DNA of 64,000 nt, from contig JAMASS010000017.1 in assembly GCA_024761205.1 (NCBI GenBank), forward strand, positions 40,803-104,802. The letters are read 5' to 3'. Origin of the DNA: Limisphaerales bacterium (GTDB lineage: Bacteria > Verrucomicrobiota > Verrucomicrobiia > Limisphaerales > AAA164-E04). The notes beneath the pieces were generated by a model that was given only the letters and a program-made list of their open reading frames with translations, did not search any database and was not told the origin of the DNA. The first letter of the stretch is position 1. Every line of letters starts with the position of its first letter. This document shows, piece by piece, positions 47,791 through 56,991 of the stretch. The translations under genes and the position numbers were made by a program.

Positions 47791-49425
47791 TCAGGTTGAT
47801 AATCGTTGAGCGATCGGAATTCGACGCCCCACTCCAAATGCCTTACTCGTCACTTTGAGACCTGGAGCAGCCTGCCGCCGTTTGTACTCGTTGCGTTCAA
47901 TTAAGGTGACGACCTGCTTCACTGCATCTGCTGGGAGTCCCTCAGCAATGATTTCTTTGGGAGATTTGAGTTCCACGACATAGGCGTTGAGAATGGCGTC
48001 AAGGGTTTCATAGTCAGGTAAGGAGTCTTGATCTTTTTGGCCGGGACGCAACTCGGCGGAGGGGGACTTCTCAATCGTGCTGGTCGGAATGATCTCTTGG
48101 TTGCGATTGATCCATCGGGCCAATCGAAATACCATGGTCTTCGGTACGTCGCTAATGGCTGCGAGACCGCCGCACATATCACCGTAGAGGGTGCAGTAAC
48201 CAACAGCAAGTTCACTTTTGTTGCCGGTCGTCAAGAGGAGGGAGCCAAACTTATTCGATAGAGCCATCAATAGAACACCGCGCAGACGAGCTTGAATGTT
48301 CTCCTCCGTGATGTCTTCTTGAGTGTCGCGAAAAGCGCCAGCTAAGGATTGTTTCATCGTCTCAAAGGCAGGCTCGATTCCGATGACGTCGTATTGGATG
48401 CCGAGATTGACGGCCAGCTGAGCCGCATCATCGAGGCTTCCTTGAGAGGAGTATTGCGAGGGCATCGCCACACCGCGGACGCTTTCCTTGCCTAGGGCGG
48501 CTCTGGCCAATACGGCGGTTACAGCGGAATCGATGCCACCGCTGAGTCCGATCACGGCGGAACGGAAACCGCATTTGTTCAGGTAATCTCGGATCCCCAA
48601 TACCAGGGCTTGGTAGATCCGCTCCTCGTCTGAGGAATGGACGGGAGCAACCGTCTGCGAACTGTCGAGATCGACAATTTGGAAGTCTTCCGAGAATGAC
48701 TTGGCGCGGCACAGCAGGGAGCCATCTTTTCCGAAGGCCAGGCTGGTGCCATCGAACACGAGATCATCATTGCCTCCAACGAGATTGCAATAAACGAGAT
48801 GAGCATTCCTGCCCCGAATCAACGCCTTGAGCATGGACGAGCGGCAATCAAGTTTGCCGAGATGCCATGGCGAAGCGGCAATGTTGATGAGGATATCGCA
48901 TGGGCTTGAAAGCAGCGGCTCGATCGGATCTTTCGAATAGCGTCGATGAAACCAAAACTCCGGATCATTCCAAGCGTCTTCGCAAATCGTTAGACCGAGG
49001 GCGCGTCCCTTGAATTGGATGGGTGTATTTTCTAGGGCCGGCTCAAAATAGCGGTCCTCGTCGAAAACGTCGTACGTGGGGAGCAGCATTTTGCTGCGGC
49101 TGGTAATTTGGGCGCCCTGATGCAGGAGGGCGGCGGCGTTACGGATGGGCCGCCCCATCGGATCGTTTCTTCGCTCAACATAGCCAACGATCAATCCGGT
49201 TTCTCTGACTTCCTTGGTGATCCGAGCCAGCGAAGCGAGGTTCTCCTCGATGAATTGCGGTTTTAACAAAAGGTCTCGAGGGGGGTAGCCCGTGACCGCG
49301 AGTTCAGGGGTGATGACGAGATCGACCCCTTCGGCCAGGCCCCTCTGGTAGGCCTCAAGAATCTTGGCTTCATTTCCCCGGAAGTCGCCGACAGTCGTAT
49401 TCATCTGGGCGATGGCTATTCGCAT
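47791..49425 (-). CDS. nadE: Glutamine-dependent NAD+ synthetase
   Basis: 544 residues from the ATG at 49425 (MRIAIAQMNTTVGDFRGN). The N-terminal nitrilase-type glutaminase domain (about 1-255) has the catalytic Glu in TPELAVTGYPPRDLL, a Lys in SRSKMLLPTYDVFDE and the nucleophile Cys in LTICEDAWNDPEF. The C-terminal synthetase domain (about 270-540) has the PP-loop GLSGGIDSAVTAVLA. It amidates nicotinate adenine dinucleotide with ammonia from glutamine, the last step of NAD synthesis. Confidence 0.96.
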   Translation of the reverse strand: MRIAIAQMNTTVGDFRGNEAKILEAYQRGLAEGVDLVITPELAVTGYPPRDLLLKPQFIEENLASLARITKEVRETGLIVGYVERRNDPMGRPIRNAAALLHQGAQITSRSKMLLPTYDVFDEDRYFEPALENTPIQFKGRALGLTICEDAWNDPEFWFHRRYSKDPIEPLLSSPCDILINIAASPWHLGKLDCRSSMLKALIRGRNAHLVYCNLVGGNDDLVFDGTSLAFGKDGSLLCRAKSFSEDFQIVDLDSSQTVAPVHSSDEERIYQALVLGIRDYLNKCGFRSAVIGLSGGIDSAVTAVLARAALGKESVRGVAMPSQYSSQGSLDDAAQLAVNLGIQYDVIGIEPAFETMKQSLAGAFRDTQEDITEENIQARLRGVLLMALSNKFGSLLLTTGNKSELAVGYCTLYGDMCGGLAAISDVPKTMVFRLARWINRNQEIIPTSTIEKSPSAELRPGQKDQDSLPDYETLDAILNAYVVELKSPKEIIAEGLPADAVKQVVTLIERNEYKRRQAAPGLKVTSKAFGVGRRIPIAQRLST

Positions 49426-49494
49426 CAAGTGTTTACGGTATTAACGCCAGTCCGACGTTTGGGGGGGATATTTGTATATGGCTTAAAGGAGTAA

Positions 49495-49630
49495 GGTGAG
49501 GCGAGACTCCGGCGAGCCGCCGTCTCGCCGCGAGAGCCAGAATTCCAGATTAGCGCAGGGCATCCCGCCTGTAACATCCATCCTCTGTAGCCCAGTGAAG
49601 GCGGATGGCTCGAGAGACTCTCGCCCCACC
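49495..49630. repeat. Dispersed terminal-inverted-repeat element, copy A (136 bp)
   Basis: On the minus strand it starts GGTGGGGCGAGAGTCTCTCG, continues AGCC(A)TCCGCCTTCACTGGG, and ends with GGCGGCTCGCCGGAGTC and a TCGCCTCACC end. The two ends are inverted copies of each other. It aligns along its length with 58850-58976. It fills the gap between nadE and the DUF192 gene. Confidence 0.82.
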
Positions 49631-49723
49631 TTTCTGCGATGTGGCCTCACTACGCTTAACTGCACCCGGGACATGGGCTGCTTTCCTGAGCGGAATGGGT
49701 AGAGATTTCGATGAGATTCAACG

Positions 49724-50266
49724 TCATCGACCAAAGAAAATCTGGTCGAGCGATCCCTTTTCGGTAGTGACCACCGTTCCTATTTTGACACCGTGGCGAT
49801 CGAACCAACCTTGGTTGACTTCCAATACGTATCGGACCTGATCCGTTGAGGCCACAATGGGAGTTTCATCCAACGGCTTCATATCGTGAATCTCGAGGAT
49901 GGTGCCGTCACGGTCGATGTAGGCGCACGAAAGCGGGAGCACTGTGTTTCTCATGTAGAACGACGCGCGAAACGGCCGGGGAAAGACAAAGATCATTGCT
50001 TCGTTCTCCGCCATTTTGGTGCGATACATCATACCGGTGGCGATCTCCGTGCGGGACCTTGCTGTCTCGGAGATGAGTTCGTTGGCGCCTAGCCAGAGCT
50101 TGACCGTGCGCAGTTTCGGCAGTGCTTGATCCAGGTAGTCTTGATCGGGAACGCGGCGTGGTGTTTGCTCAGCAGGTTGGCGGAATCTTGCGACCGATTG
50201 TTCAGTGGAATCACAGCCAGCCGTCAGCAACAGGCTTGCTGCCAAAAGGCTTAAAAGCCATTCCAT
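49724..50266 (-). CDS. DUF192-family lipoprotein
   Basis: 180 residues from the ATG at 50266 (MEWLLSLLAASLLLTAGC); a GTG lies two codons upstream. The signal ends in a lipobox LTAGC, so the protein is probably lipid-anchored in the periplasm. The DUF192 domain (about 55-170) has ARSRTEIATGMMYRTKMAENEAMIFVF, then FYMRNTVLPLSCAYIDRDGTI, and VRYVLEVNQGWFDRHGV. The molecular role of DUF192 is not established. Confidence 0.88.
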   Translation of the reverse strand: MEWLLSLLAASLLLTAGCDSTEQSVARFRQPAEQTPRRVPDQDYLDQALPKLRTVKLWLGANELISETARSRTEIATGMMYRTKMAENEAMIFVFPRPFRASFYMRNTVLPLSCAYIDRDGTILEIHDMKPLDETPIVASTDQVRYVLEVNQGWFDRHGVKIGTVVTTEKGSLDQIFFGR

Positions 50267-50308
50267 TTTCACCGGTAAAAGAGGGACGGTTTGTAGAGAT
50301 GTCCGCTT

Positions 50309-51451
50309 CTAGCTGAGGTGGATGGTGTTCCCGTTTTGAATCGAGTCATAGATGGCTTCGATGGCCCACAGATCGCGGAGGCCCTCTTCACCCGAAACTC
50401 TGGACCGCCGATTGTTCTTAATGCAGAGAGCGAAGTCATCCATCTCGGCCGCGAATTGATCGATGGCCGGAAAGCTGATGGCATCATGCTTGCTGGTCGT
50501 GCCGGTAATACCGTTGTAGGCGTAGGCGGGATTCAACCCGAACCAGCCTTGGTTCCCATACGCGGTGAACCGATTGATCCCGTTGAAGGCATAGGTGGTG
50601 CTGCAGTAGGCGTTTAAGCCGTTCTTGAACTTCATCGACCAAGTGATCGATTCATCCACTTCGCTAAATTTAACCGGGTCAGTCTTGGTCTCAGTGGCGG
50701 AGATTTCGATCGGTTCTTCTCCGGCAAGGTAACGACAGGCCTGGATGGCATAGATGCCGACATCCATGAGAGCGCCGCCGCCAGCGTAGGATTTCTTGAG
50801 CCGCCATTGATTGGGGTTGCCGATTTTGAATCCGAAGCCGGCCTCAATCATCTTGATCGAGCCAAAGGTTTCTTCTTGGGCGAAGCGAATGCATTGATGG
50901 TGATGGGGTTCAAATTGGCAACGATAGCCGATCGCCAGTTTTCGGTCTGCCTGCTCGCAAGCCGCGATCATGGCCTCACAATCCGCGGCTGAATTGGCCA
51001 TGGGCTTTTCACAAAGAACGTGCTTCCCAAGTTGAGCGGCTCGAATGGTGTACTCCGCGTGCATGGAGTTCGGGAGCACGATGTAGATCACGTCGATGTC
51101 CGGATTGTCAGCGATCTGATCGTAAGTGTCGTAGGCGTAGCAATTCTTGGCAGGGAGGTGGTATTGCTTTTGCCATCGCTCGATTTTCGCGGGCGTGCCG
51201 CTAACGACTCCCGAAAGGCGGCAATGCTTGGTCTTGGCAAAGGCGGGCGCAAGCTGGTTCGTTGCTAGGCCGCCGAGGCCGACTAGGGCAAAACCGAGTC
51301 TGCTCTCATTATGATGATCGGCTGCGGCCCGGTTGATGAAAAACGGGGCCTGTGCAATCGCGGCAACCGCAGTGATCCCGGTCGTCGTTTTTTGCAGAAA
51401 CTGGCGGCGATTGGTTGACGAGGCGTGTCGATTCATCGGATCGTTGTTCAT
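50309..51451 (-). CDS. Tat-exported Gfo/Idh/MocA-family oxidoreductase
   Basis: 380 residues. A twin-arginine signal (TNRRQFLQKTTTGITAVAAIA, about 13-33) predicts folded export. The Rossmann domain contains LVGLGGLATNQLAPAF and the family's CEKPMAN motif. The C-terminal domain has GGGALMDVGIYAIQACRYL with the His/Asp-type catalytic region. Members of this exported group resemble glucose-fructose oxidoreductase and act on sugars with a bound NADP. The substrate is unknown. A 17-bp gap follows the NIPSNAP gene, so the two are probably co-transcribed. Confidence 0.9.
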   Translation of the reverse strand: MNNDPMNRHASSTNRRQFLQKTTTGITAVAAIAQAPFFINRAAADHHNESRLGFALVGLGGLATNQLAPAFAKTKHCRLSGVVSGTPAKIERWQKQYHLPAKNCYAYDTYDQIADNPDIDVIYIVLPNSMHAEYTIRAAQLGKHVLCEKPMANSAADCEAMIAACEQADRKLAIGYRCQFEPHHHQCIRFAQEETFGSIKMIEAGFGFKIGNPNQWRLKKSYAGGGALMDVGIYAIQACRYLAGEEPIEISATETKTDPVKFSEVDESITWSMKFKNGLNAYCSTTYAFNGINRFTAYGNQGWFGLNPAYAYNGITGTTSKHDAISFPAIDQFAAEMDDFALCIKNNRRSRVSGEEGLRDLWAIEAIYDSIQNGNTIHLS

Positions 51452-51469
51452 AATCAGAGAGAAAGGAGT

Positions 51470-52237
51470 TCACTTGGTTTGTGAGTAGTCCGTCGGATTC
51501 ATGAAGACCGATTTGACTCCGCCGCGCATGGTGAGGCTCCCGCCGGCTTTTTCTTCAGATGCTTTGTGCGCTGCCTTCCATTTTGGGTCTTTCCGGAATC
51601 CGTCAAAGGATTCTTTCGCGGCTTTGCGGCTCTTGTGAGCGAGAAGATACATCAGGGTGTTCTCTGCTCCTTCTTGGCCTTCCGTCAGGTGAAAATAGGC
51701 GAAGTTGGTCATACCGTGTTTGGCGAAGAGGTCTACGGTGTGATCCCGAAAGCGAGCGTCCAAAAGGGAGAGGTTGTTGGGCGTGGCGGTGTAGGTTCGG
51801 AGTTCAAAGGCGCGATTCGGTTCGGTGATGGATGATCTGATGGGAGGCGAGTAGTCCGTTGGGCTAAGAAACACGCTCTCGATCTTCTTGACCAAGCAGC
51901 CGTTTGCGATGGAGGCGGCGTAGGCCTCCTTCCAATCAGCATCCCCGAAGAAGTCCTCCCACGCCTTGTCCCGTGCTTTGCGGGAGGGGTAGCCGAGCAG
52001 GTAGATTAGTTGATGATTGTCGTTTTGTTGGGGAACCCAATAGCCGATGTTGGTCATGCCGTGACGTTCAAAAATGCCGATCGTGTGATCACGGAAGCGG
52101 CTGTGCAAAGCCTCGAGTTTCCCCTCATTAGCGGTGTAAGTGCGGAGTTCGAAGCAGCTTAGCCCCTCAGCGGCAATCGGGGCAGTGCCGGTAGCGACAA
52201 GGAACGTTCCTAAGAATAAGAAGGCGTGGCGTTTCAT
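51470..52237 (-). CDS. Exported protein with two NIPSNAP domains
   Basis: 255 residues from the ATG at 52237 (MKRHAFLFLGTFLVATGTAP), which gives a clean signal peptide cut near AAEG; an ATG at 52252 is an alternative. Two internal repeats follow. Each starts FELRTYTA, continues RFRDHTIGIFERHGMTN or RFRDHTVDLFAKHGMTN, and ends at SVFLSPTDYS or SVFMNPTDYS. This is the tandem NIPSNAP arrangement common in Verrucomicrobiota. NIPSNAP domains have a ferredoxin-like barrel fold; their enzymatic role here is unknown. It is the first gene of a pair with the oxidoreductase. Confidence 0.9.
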   Translation of the reverse strand: MKRHAFLFLGTFLVATGTAPIAAEGLSCFELRTYTANEGKLEALHSRFRDHTIGIFERHGMTNIGYWVPQQNDNHQLIYLLGYPSRKARDKAWEDFFGDADWKEAYAASIANGCLVKKIESVFLSPTDYSPPIRSSITEPNRAFELRTYTATPNNLSLLDARFRDHTVDLFAKHGMTNFAYFHLTEGQEGAENTLMYLLAHKSRKAAKESFDGFRKDPKWKAAHKASEEKAGGSLTMRGGVKSVFMNPTDYSQTK

Positions 52238-52433
52238 AATTTTGATTGGCATTTCCGATAGGTTGTGAATGGACCTATCGCACCGGCAATGAGAGGCGAA
52301 GTCAAAGAAAAAAAAGCAGGAGGCGGGTTTGCCGGGAGTGATTGGCCCGGGGAAAGATCGGGCAGATTTGCCAAGGCTAACGGGTAATGTCTTGGGGTGC
52401 GCTGATTCCTCGCCGCTTTTGGTTTGCTCACCG

Positions 52434-54920
52434 CTACCGGCGCTGTCGATCCCGCCGCTTCTTTTTCCCGAGGCGCTCGGCCTCAAAGTCTTCCTCCATT
52501 GCCCGAATACCATCGATATCTTCCCGCTCACGAGTCGCCACGATCGCCGCCTCCTCCGGGGTCTTCAGCACTGTGGCTCGGAGCAGGATGATTAATTCCG
52601 TGCGCTCGCTATCGTTCGATTTGCTGCGGAATACGGCGCCCAAGAGAGGGATGTCCTTGAGGATGGGGACGCCGGATTTGGACTTGTTCTTCGATTGCTT
52701 AATGAAGCCGCCCAGCATGATCGTGTCCCCGTCCCGGACCGAGAGCGTCGCTTGGGCTTGCCGCTGATTGACCACCGGAATCGGATTACCATCGATGATG
52801 ACGTCCTGGCCCCGCTGATCGACGTTCTGGATGATGTCCATCACGATATAGCCCTCCGGGGTGATGTAGGGAATGACTTCGAGATCGATGCCGATGCGGA
52901 TTTGCTGCACGAAACTCTGCGAGGTCGTAGAAAAGCCGCTGGTAAAACCGCCCGAAACGTAGGGAACGGTTTCACCGAGGAAGAAATAGCCGGGCACGGC
53001 GTGGGAAGTTTGAATCCGCGGGCGCGAAACGACCCGGACGGACGACTCCGAGGCGATAGTATTCACGGCCACGTTGAGCGTGCCGTCGAAGCGGCCGAAG
53101 TAGTTGAAGCCGCTCGGCACGGCATTCGTGAGGATGCCGGTCAGGAAGTCATTGCCGGTTCCCAGCAGATTGGCGTTGGCACTGCTCGGATTGTTGATGG
53201 CACCGCCGTAGAGCCACTGGCCTCTGTTAGTCTTAGTCTCAATCCCAGTCCCAGTAAGATAATCCTTAGTCGTAATCTCAGAGTTTTGGCGGCTCATGCT
53301 GACGCCGACGTTCAGCTTGTCACCCAGTCCGATTTCCAGAACGATGGCTTCGATCAGCACTTGCGCCAGGAGGTGATCGACCTTGCTCACCATGTTGGTG
53401 ATCAGTGTTAAGTCCTGTTTGTTTGCGAAGATCAAGAGCGAGTTTGAGCGTTCATCGGGAACGATTCGGGCTTGGCTCAGCAGCTCGACTTCTTCATCCG
53501 AAGCGGCTTTGTCGATGACTTGCCGCAAGCGGTCCTGAAAATTGCTTCGGTTGGCAGATGTTGAGGTGGGAGTTCGAGAAGATTGGTAGGGGCGATAGCC
53601 GCCGCCGCCATAATAGCCGCCGGAACCTCCGTAGCCCCCATAACCGCCTCCATAGCCGCCTCTCCCGAAGCTGTTGAAACTGCCCCGCCCGCCGCGGCTG
53701 CCGCCAAATCCACCGCCGCCGCCGCCGAAGGCTCCAAAGTTTCCGGCGCTTCCCGCATTGCCGGCGCCTCCTGCGAAGCCGCCGGCAGCAGCCGAGCCCG
53801 AGATAAGGCTGCTCATGGTATTAAAGAGGTCGGTGACTTTGCTATAGCGAATCGGAATGACCTCCAGCGAGTAGTCAAATTCGGGAACGACATCGACCGA
53901 CTTTAGGACTTCGAGCAACTGCTTCATGGTGGCGGTGTCGCTGTGAATCAGCAGTGTCTGGCTGGAGTCAATGGGGATCAGGCCATCGGGCATTTTGGTG
54001 AGGGGCCTGAGAAACTCGACGGCCTCACTGGGTTTGACTTGTTCCAATTTGACGGTGCGGGTGATGAATTCTCCAGAATCCGGCAATTGATTGGGGTCCA
54101 TGTTGTCAAAGCGCGGGGCGTGTTGGATGGCTTCCTCAGCCGGGACGGCTTTGACAAATTTCTCGCCCAGAGGAATCAGGATGATGCCACTGAGGGCTAA
54201 ACTGGAGGTGATCGCTTCGATCGCCTCTGCGCGGTCTAGGTCGACTGAGCCGCTGACCAAGTTGACGGTGCCCATGACGTTTGGAGAGTAGAGGACCATC
54301 TTTCCGGTGAGTTCGCTAAACATCTCGAAAATCGGCTCTAGCGGTGAGTTCGGGAAATTGAAGGTGTGGGGAATGGAATCCGCCAAGGGCAAGGGCTCCG
54401 CTTGAGGTAAGATTCTCAATCCGGCGGCCGGATTCGTCGGTGCCGGAATCTGGGGCGTGTTGTTCTCTGGGGCTGGCGAATCCTCGGCACCCGCAGCCGA
54501 AGCCGCACTAGAACCGGCACCGAATGGGGAGGGTGGCGAGCCGGCGGTAAGCGACTCGTTGGCTGCGTTGTCTTGGGGCGAGGCGGATATGATTTGACTG
54601 GGGCGAGCCGCTGAAGGTTTTTGTCTCTGCGGTGTCCCGGTTTGCTGTGAAGAGGTGCTGCCGCCTCCTGTTGGCGGCGCTGGGGCCGGGGTGTTCGAGA
54701 CCGTGGTGTGTGTGGGTTTCGAGGCATTCTCTTGATTTTGGAGATCGCTTGCCTGTCGGAGCAGTTTGCGCATGAGGGCATCTCGATCCGAGCTGGTTTG
54801 CGGCGTTGGCGAGGATGGCTCGGCGTCATTGTCTGCGCCTTGGACCAGCCCGACCATCAGCGCCGTGAAAACTCCCAGGCTAACCCAGATTCCAATGTGG
54901 TGTGTTTTTAGTTGTCTCAT
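52434..54920 (-). CDS. gspD: Type II secretion system secretin GspD-like, with a Gly/Tyr-rich insertion
   Basis: 828 residues. An N-terminal hydrophobic signal segment (about 8-28) is followed by a long Pro/Ser/Ala-rich region (about 30-175). N-domains follow (FNFPNSPLEPIFEMFSEL; RTVKLEQVKPSEAVEFL). An unusual Gly/Tyr/Ser-rich low-complexity insertion lies at about 375-450. The secretin core contains VRVVSRPRIQTSHAVPGYFFLGETVPY and VRDGDTIMLGGFI. It forms the outer-membrane pore for exported proteins or fibres. It is the last gene of the gspE-L-M-D-like operon. Confidence 0.9.
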   Translation of the reverse strand: MRQLKTHHIGIWVSLGVFTALMVGLVQGADNDAEPSSPTPQTSSDRDALMRKLLRQASDLQNQENASKPTHTTVSNTPAPAPPTGGGSTSSQQTGTPQRQKPSAARPSQIISASPQDNAANESLTAGSPPSPFGAGSSAASAAGAEDSPAPENNTPQIPAPTNPAAGLRILPQAEPLPLADSIPHTFNFPNSPLEPIFEMFSELTGKMVLYSPNVMGTVNLVSGSVDLDRAEAIEAITSSLALSGIILIPLGEKFVKAVPAEEAIQHAPRFDNMDPNQLPDSGEFITRTVKLEQVKPSEAVEFLRPLTKMPDGLIPIDSSQTLLIHSDTATMKQLLEVLKSVDVVPEFDYSLEVIPIRYSKVTDLFNTMSSLISGSAAAGGFAGGAGNAGSAGNFGAFGGGGGGFGGSRGGRGSFNSFGRGGYGGGYGGYGGSGGYYGGGGYRPYQSSRTPTSTSANRSNFQDRLRQVIDKAASDEEVELLSQARIVPDERSNSLLIFANKQDLTLITNMVSKVDHLLAQVLIEAIVLEIGLGDKLNVGVSMSRQNSEITTKDYLTGTGIETKTNRGQWLYGGAINNPSSANANLLGTGNDFLTGILTNAVPSGFNYFGRFDGTLNVAVNTIASESSVRVVSRPRIQTSHAVPGYFFLGETVPYVSGGFTSGFSTTSQSFVQQIRIGIDLEVIPYITPEGYIVMDIIQNVDQRGQDVIIDGNPIPVVNQRQAQATLSVRDGDTIMLGGFIKQSKNKSKSGVPILKDIPLLGAVFRSKSNDSERTELIILLRATVLKTPEEAAIVATREREDIDGIRAMEEDFEAERLGKKKRRDRQRR

Positions 54921-54980
54921 CCGATTTGTCGCTTCGGCTGGCTTGCTTGGTGTGTCTAAAAATTCACTTGCTCCTCGCCT

Positions 54981-55571
54981 CTACCTCTTCCGTTTAACCC
55001 CTGAATCCTCCGATGGTTGCAGTTGATAGTTGGCAACCAGCGTCATATTACAAATCAGTCGATGGTTCTTTGGCGGTTCCGGTTTGAGATCAAAGTCTCT
55101 CACCCGAATCACCGAATCGTCACTGCCGACCGCAACCAGGAAGGCAATGAGTTCTTCGGGGTCCGTGGTGACGGTCAAGCTATATGCCTTTTGTTCGAAG
55201 AACTTCTCCTTGCCATCGTCGGCCAATCTGGTGCGTACCGGGCGGATGTTGGGGAAGGGCAGTTTGCTGTCGCGAGCTTTCTGCTGAATGACAGTGATGA
55301 GCTGGTTGGCGCGTTCGGCTGGGATCACGTCAGAGCCGGCGTCTTCGAGCTCGGCGAGGCGTTTCTTCAGGGCGGGGCCTTTCGTCAGCTGTGCCTGATA
55401 GGTTCGGAGCTTTTGGTTGGCCCGATCTATCTTGACGCGAATTTCTCCCCATTCGTTAAAGCGGGGCCAGACAAAAACCGTATTGATCACCAGGAAAACC
55501 GCCATGACGACGACGACCGCGAGGCGTCGCTCGAAGGCACTGAGATTGTAGCGATCAAAAAATGAGTTCAT
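54981..55571 (-). CDS. Type II secretion/pilus inner-membrane protein, GspM/PilO-like
   Basis: 196 residues. One transmembrane helix (about 15-34, LAVVVVMAVFLVINTVFVW) is followed by a coiled-coil (about 40-80) and a small ferredoxin-like domain (about 95-190, EQKAYSLTVTTDPEELIAFL). This layout matches GspM or PilO, which support the inner-membrane platform with GspL or PilM/N. Its ATG overlaps the previous stop by one base. Confidence 0.78.
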   Translation of the reverse strand: MNSFFDRYNLSAFERRLAVVVVMAVFLVINTVFVWPRFNEWGEIRVKIDRANQKLRTYQAQLTKGPALKKRLAELEDAGSDVIPAERANQLITVIQQKARDSKLPFPNIRPVRTRLADDGKEKFFEQKAYSLTVTTDPEELIAFLVAVGSDDSVIRVRDFDLKPEPPKNHRLICNMTLVANYQLQPSEDSGVKRKR

Positions 55572-56971
55572 CAGAAGCCAGATCGTTCGAGTTCGCAGGT
55601 AAAACTCCAGCGCGAGTCTGTGCTCAGGGTGCGGCTCTGCCCCCGGGCGGCGGTAATGGACGGATCACTGACGTTGCTGAAGAGTTTGGCGTCACCCAAT
55701 TCCGCATTGATCAAAGCGCGGTGATAATCGATGACCTTTTCGGTGTCGGCGGTCGAGACTTTGCCATAGAGACTTAAGGTCTTGCCCATGTAAAACTTGA
55801 AGGAATCGAGCCTCAGTTCTGTGGGCAGCTGTTCGGAAATGACCCGCAGACATTCCAAAGCGGAGAATTTCAGGTCGACCTGCTCCTGCAGCACGTCGAT
55901 ACGGGCCTGCATTTTGAGGACATTGGTATATTGCTGAGCAGTGGTCCGACCTTGCATCTGGAGATCGGAATACTCCCGCTGTATCCACTCCAGCATGGCA
56001 AAGTAAATCAGAACGCCAAAGATGTACATGAGCATGATCGTGCCGATCCCTTTCATCCACATCCCGTCGATGTATTGCTGTCGATAGCGGGTTCGATGGC
56101 CTTCGGGCAAAAGATTAGCCCGGGAATCGCTTCGCGTGGCGCGCTGGGCGCTGATGGTTGCCAGTTCTTGAGGCAATCGCGCCCTCTGAGTTTCAAGGGG
56201 ATGGGCCGACCACGATTCCAGCCTCTCTTGCCATAGGACGTCAGCCTCTGAGTCGCTACAAAGTTGCACTGCGGGGATATCAGAGAGCCATCCCTCCAAT
56301 TCACCCGTCCAGGCGGTCCGATCCAGCTGTTCGGTCAGGCTCTGGGCGCCCTCATCCGTGTTCGGGAGTTTGGCGAGAGTGACGTGCTGCACGGTTTGAT
56401 CAATAATCCATGCCGTTAACGCAACGATGTCGTCACCTTGCTGTCCCAAGCGGACCCAAAGTTGATCGGTCGCCCGGTCGACCAAGACGAGCTCGTGGCA
56501 CCAAGGGACTTCTAGTCGGTCGGGTTGACAACCAGCGCTTTCGAATCTTTCTAATTCGGATTCAACGATCGTGGCTTCCACGATGATGAGCAGGACCGTG
56601 ACTTGGCCCTCAGCAGAAGACGGAATGATTTCGTAGCTCCAAACGATTTGGCTGATTGGTGCGGGAGACAATTTTTCCAATTGAAACTCGAGCATCTGGC
56701 GGAGTTCCTCCTCCCGCTCACACTCGGGCAGTTGGATGGTGCGCAGGAAGACTTGATTCTCGGGCAACCAGGCGATGTTGAGCTTCCCTTGGATCAGATT
56801 CTGCCACGTTTTGCCGACGGTTTTTGGGGGTAGAGGACTGCCTCCCGTTTCCGTCCGCTCAGACTTGAGCGCGAAGTTTCGATCGGAAGCGTTGAATTGC
56901 CAAAGATGCACGGCGGCTTCGTCGGCTTGCACGACGTTGCACTCGTGCCATTTTCTCTTCCGCTTGCTCAT
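55571..56971 (-). CDS. Type II secretion/pilus assembly protein, GspL or PilM-PilN-like
   Basis: 466 residues. The N-terminal part (about 1-290) resembles the actin-like PilM/GspL cytoplasmic fold, with LNIAWLPENQVFLRTIQLPECEREEELRQMLEFQLEKL. One transmembrane helix (about 305-325, GIGTIMLMYIFGVLIYFAML) is followed by a coiled-coil and a PilN-like C-terminal domain (LPTELRLDSFKFYMGKTLSLYGKV). One polypeptide appears to cover both PilM-like and PilN-like roles. It is coupled to the genes on both sides. Confidence 0.78.
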   Translation of the reverse strand: MSKRKRKWHECNVVQADEAAVHLWQFNASDRNFALKSERTETGGSPLPPKTVGKTWQNLIQGKLNIAWLPENQVFLRTIQLPECEREEELRQMLEFQLEKLSPAPISQIVWSYEIIPSSAEGQVTVLLIIVEATIVESELERFESAGCQPDRLEVPWCHELVLVDRATDQLWVRLGQQGDDIVALTAWIIDQTVQHVTLAKLPNTDEGAQSLTEQLDRTAWTGELEGWLSDIPAVQLCSDSEADVLWQERLESWSAHPLETQRARLPQELATISAQRATRSDSRANLLPEGHRTRYRQQYIDGMWMKGIGTIMLMYIFGVLIYFAMLEWIQREYSDLQMQGRTTAQQYTNVLKMQARIDVLQEQVDLKFSALECLRVISEQLPTELRLDSFKFYMGKTLSLYGKVSTADTEKVIDYHRALINAELGDAKLFSNVSDPSITAARGQSRTLSTDSRWSFTCELERSGF

Positions 56972-56991
56972 TTGGATCGAGCCTTAGTGAA

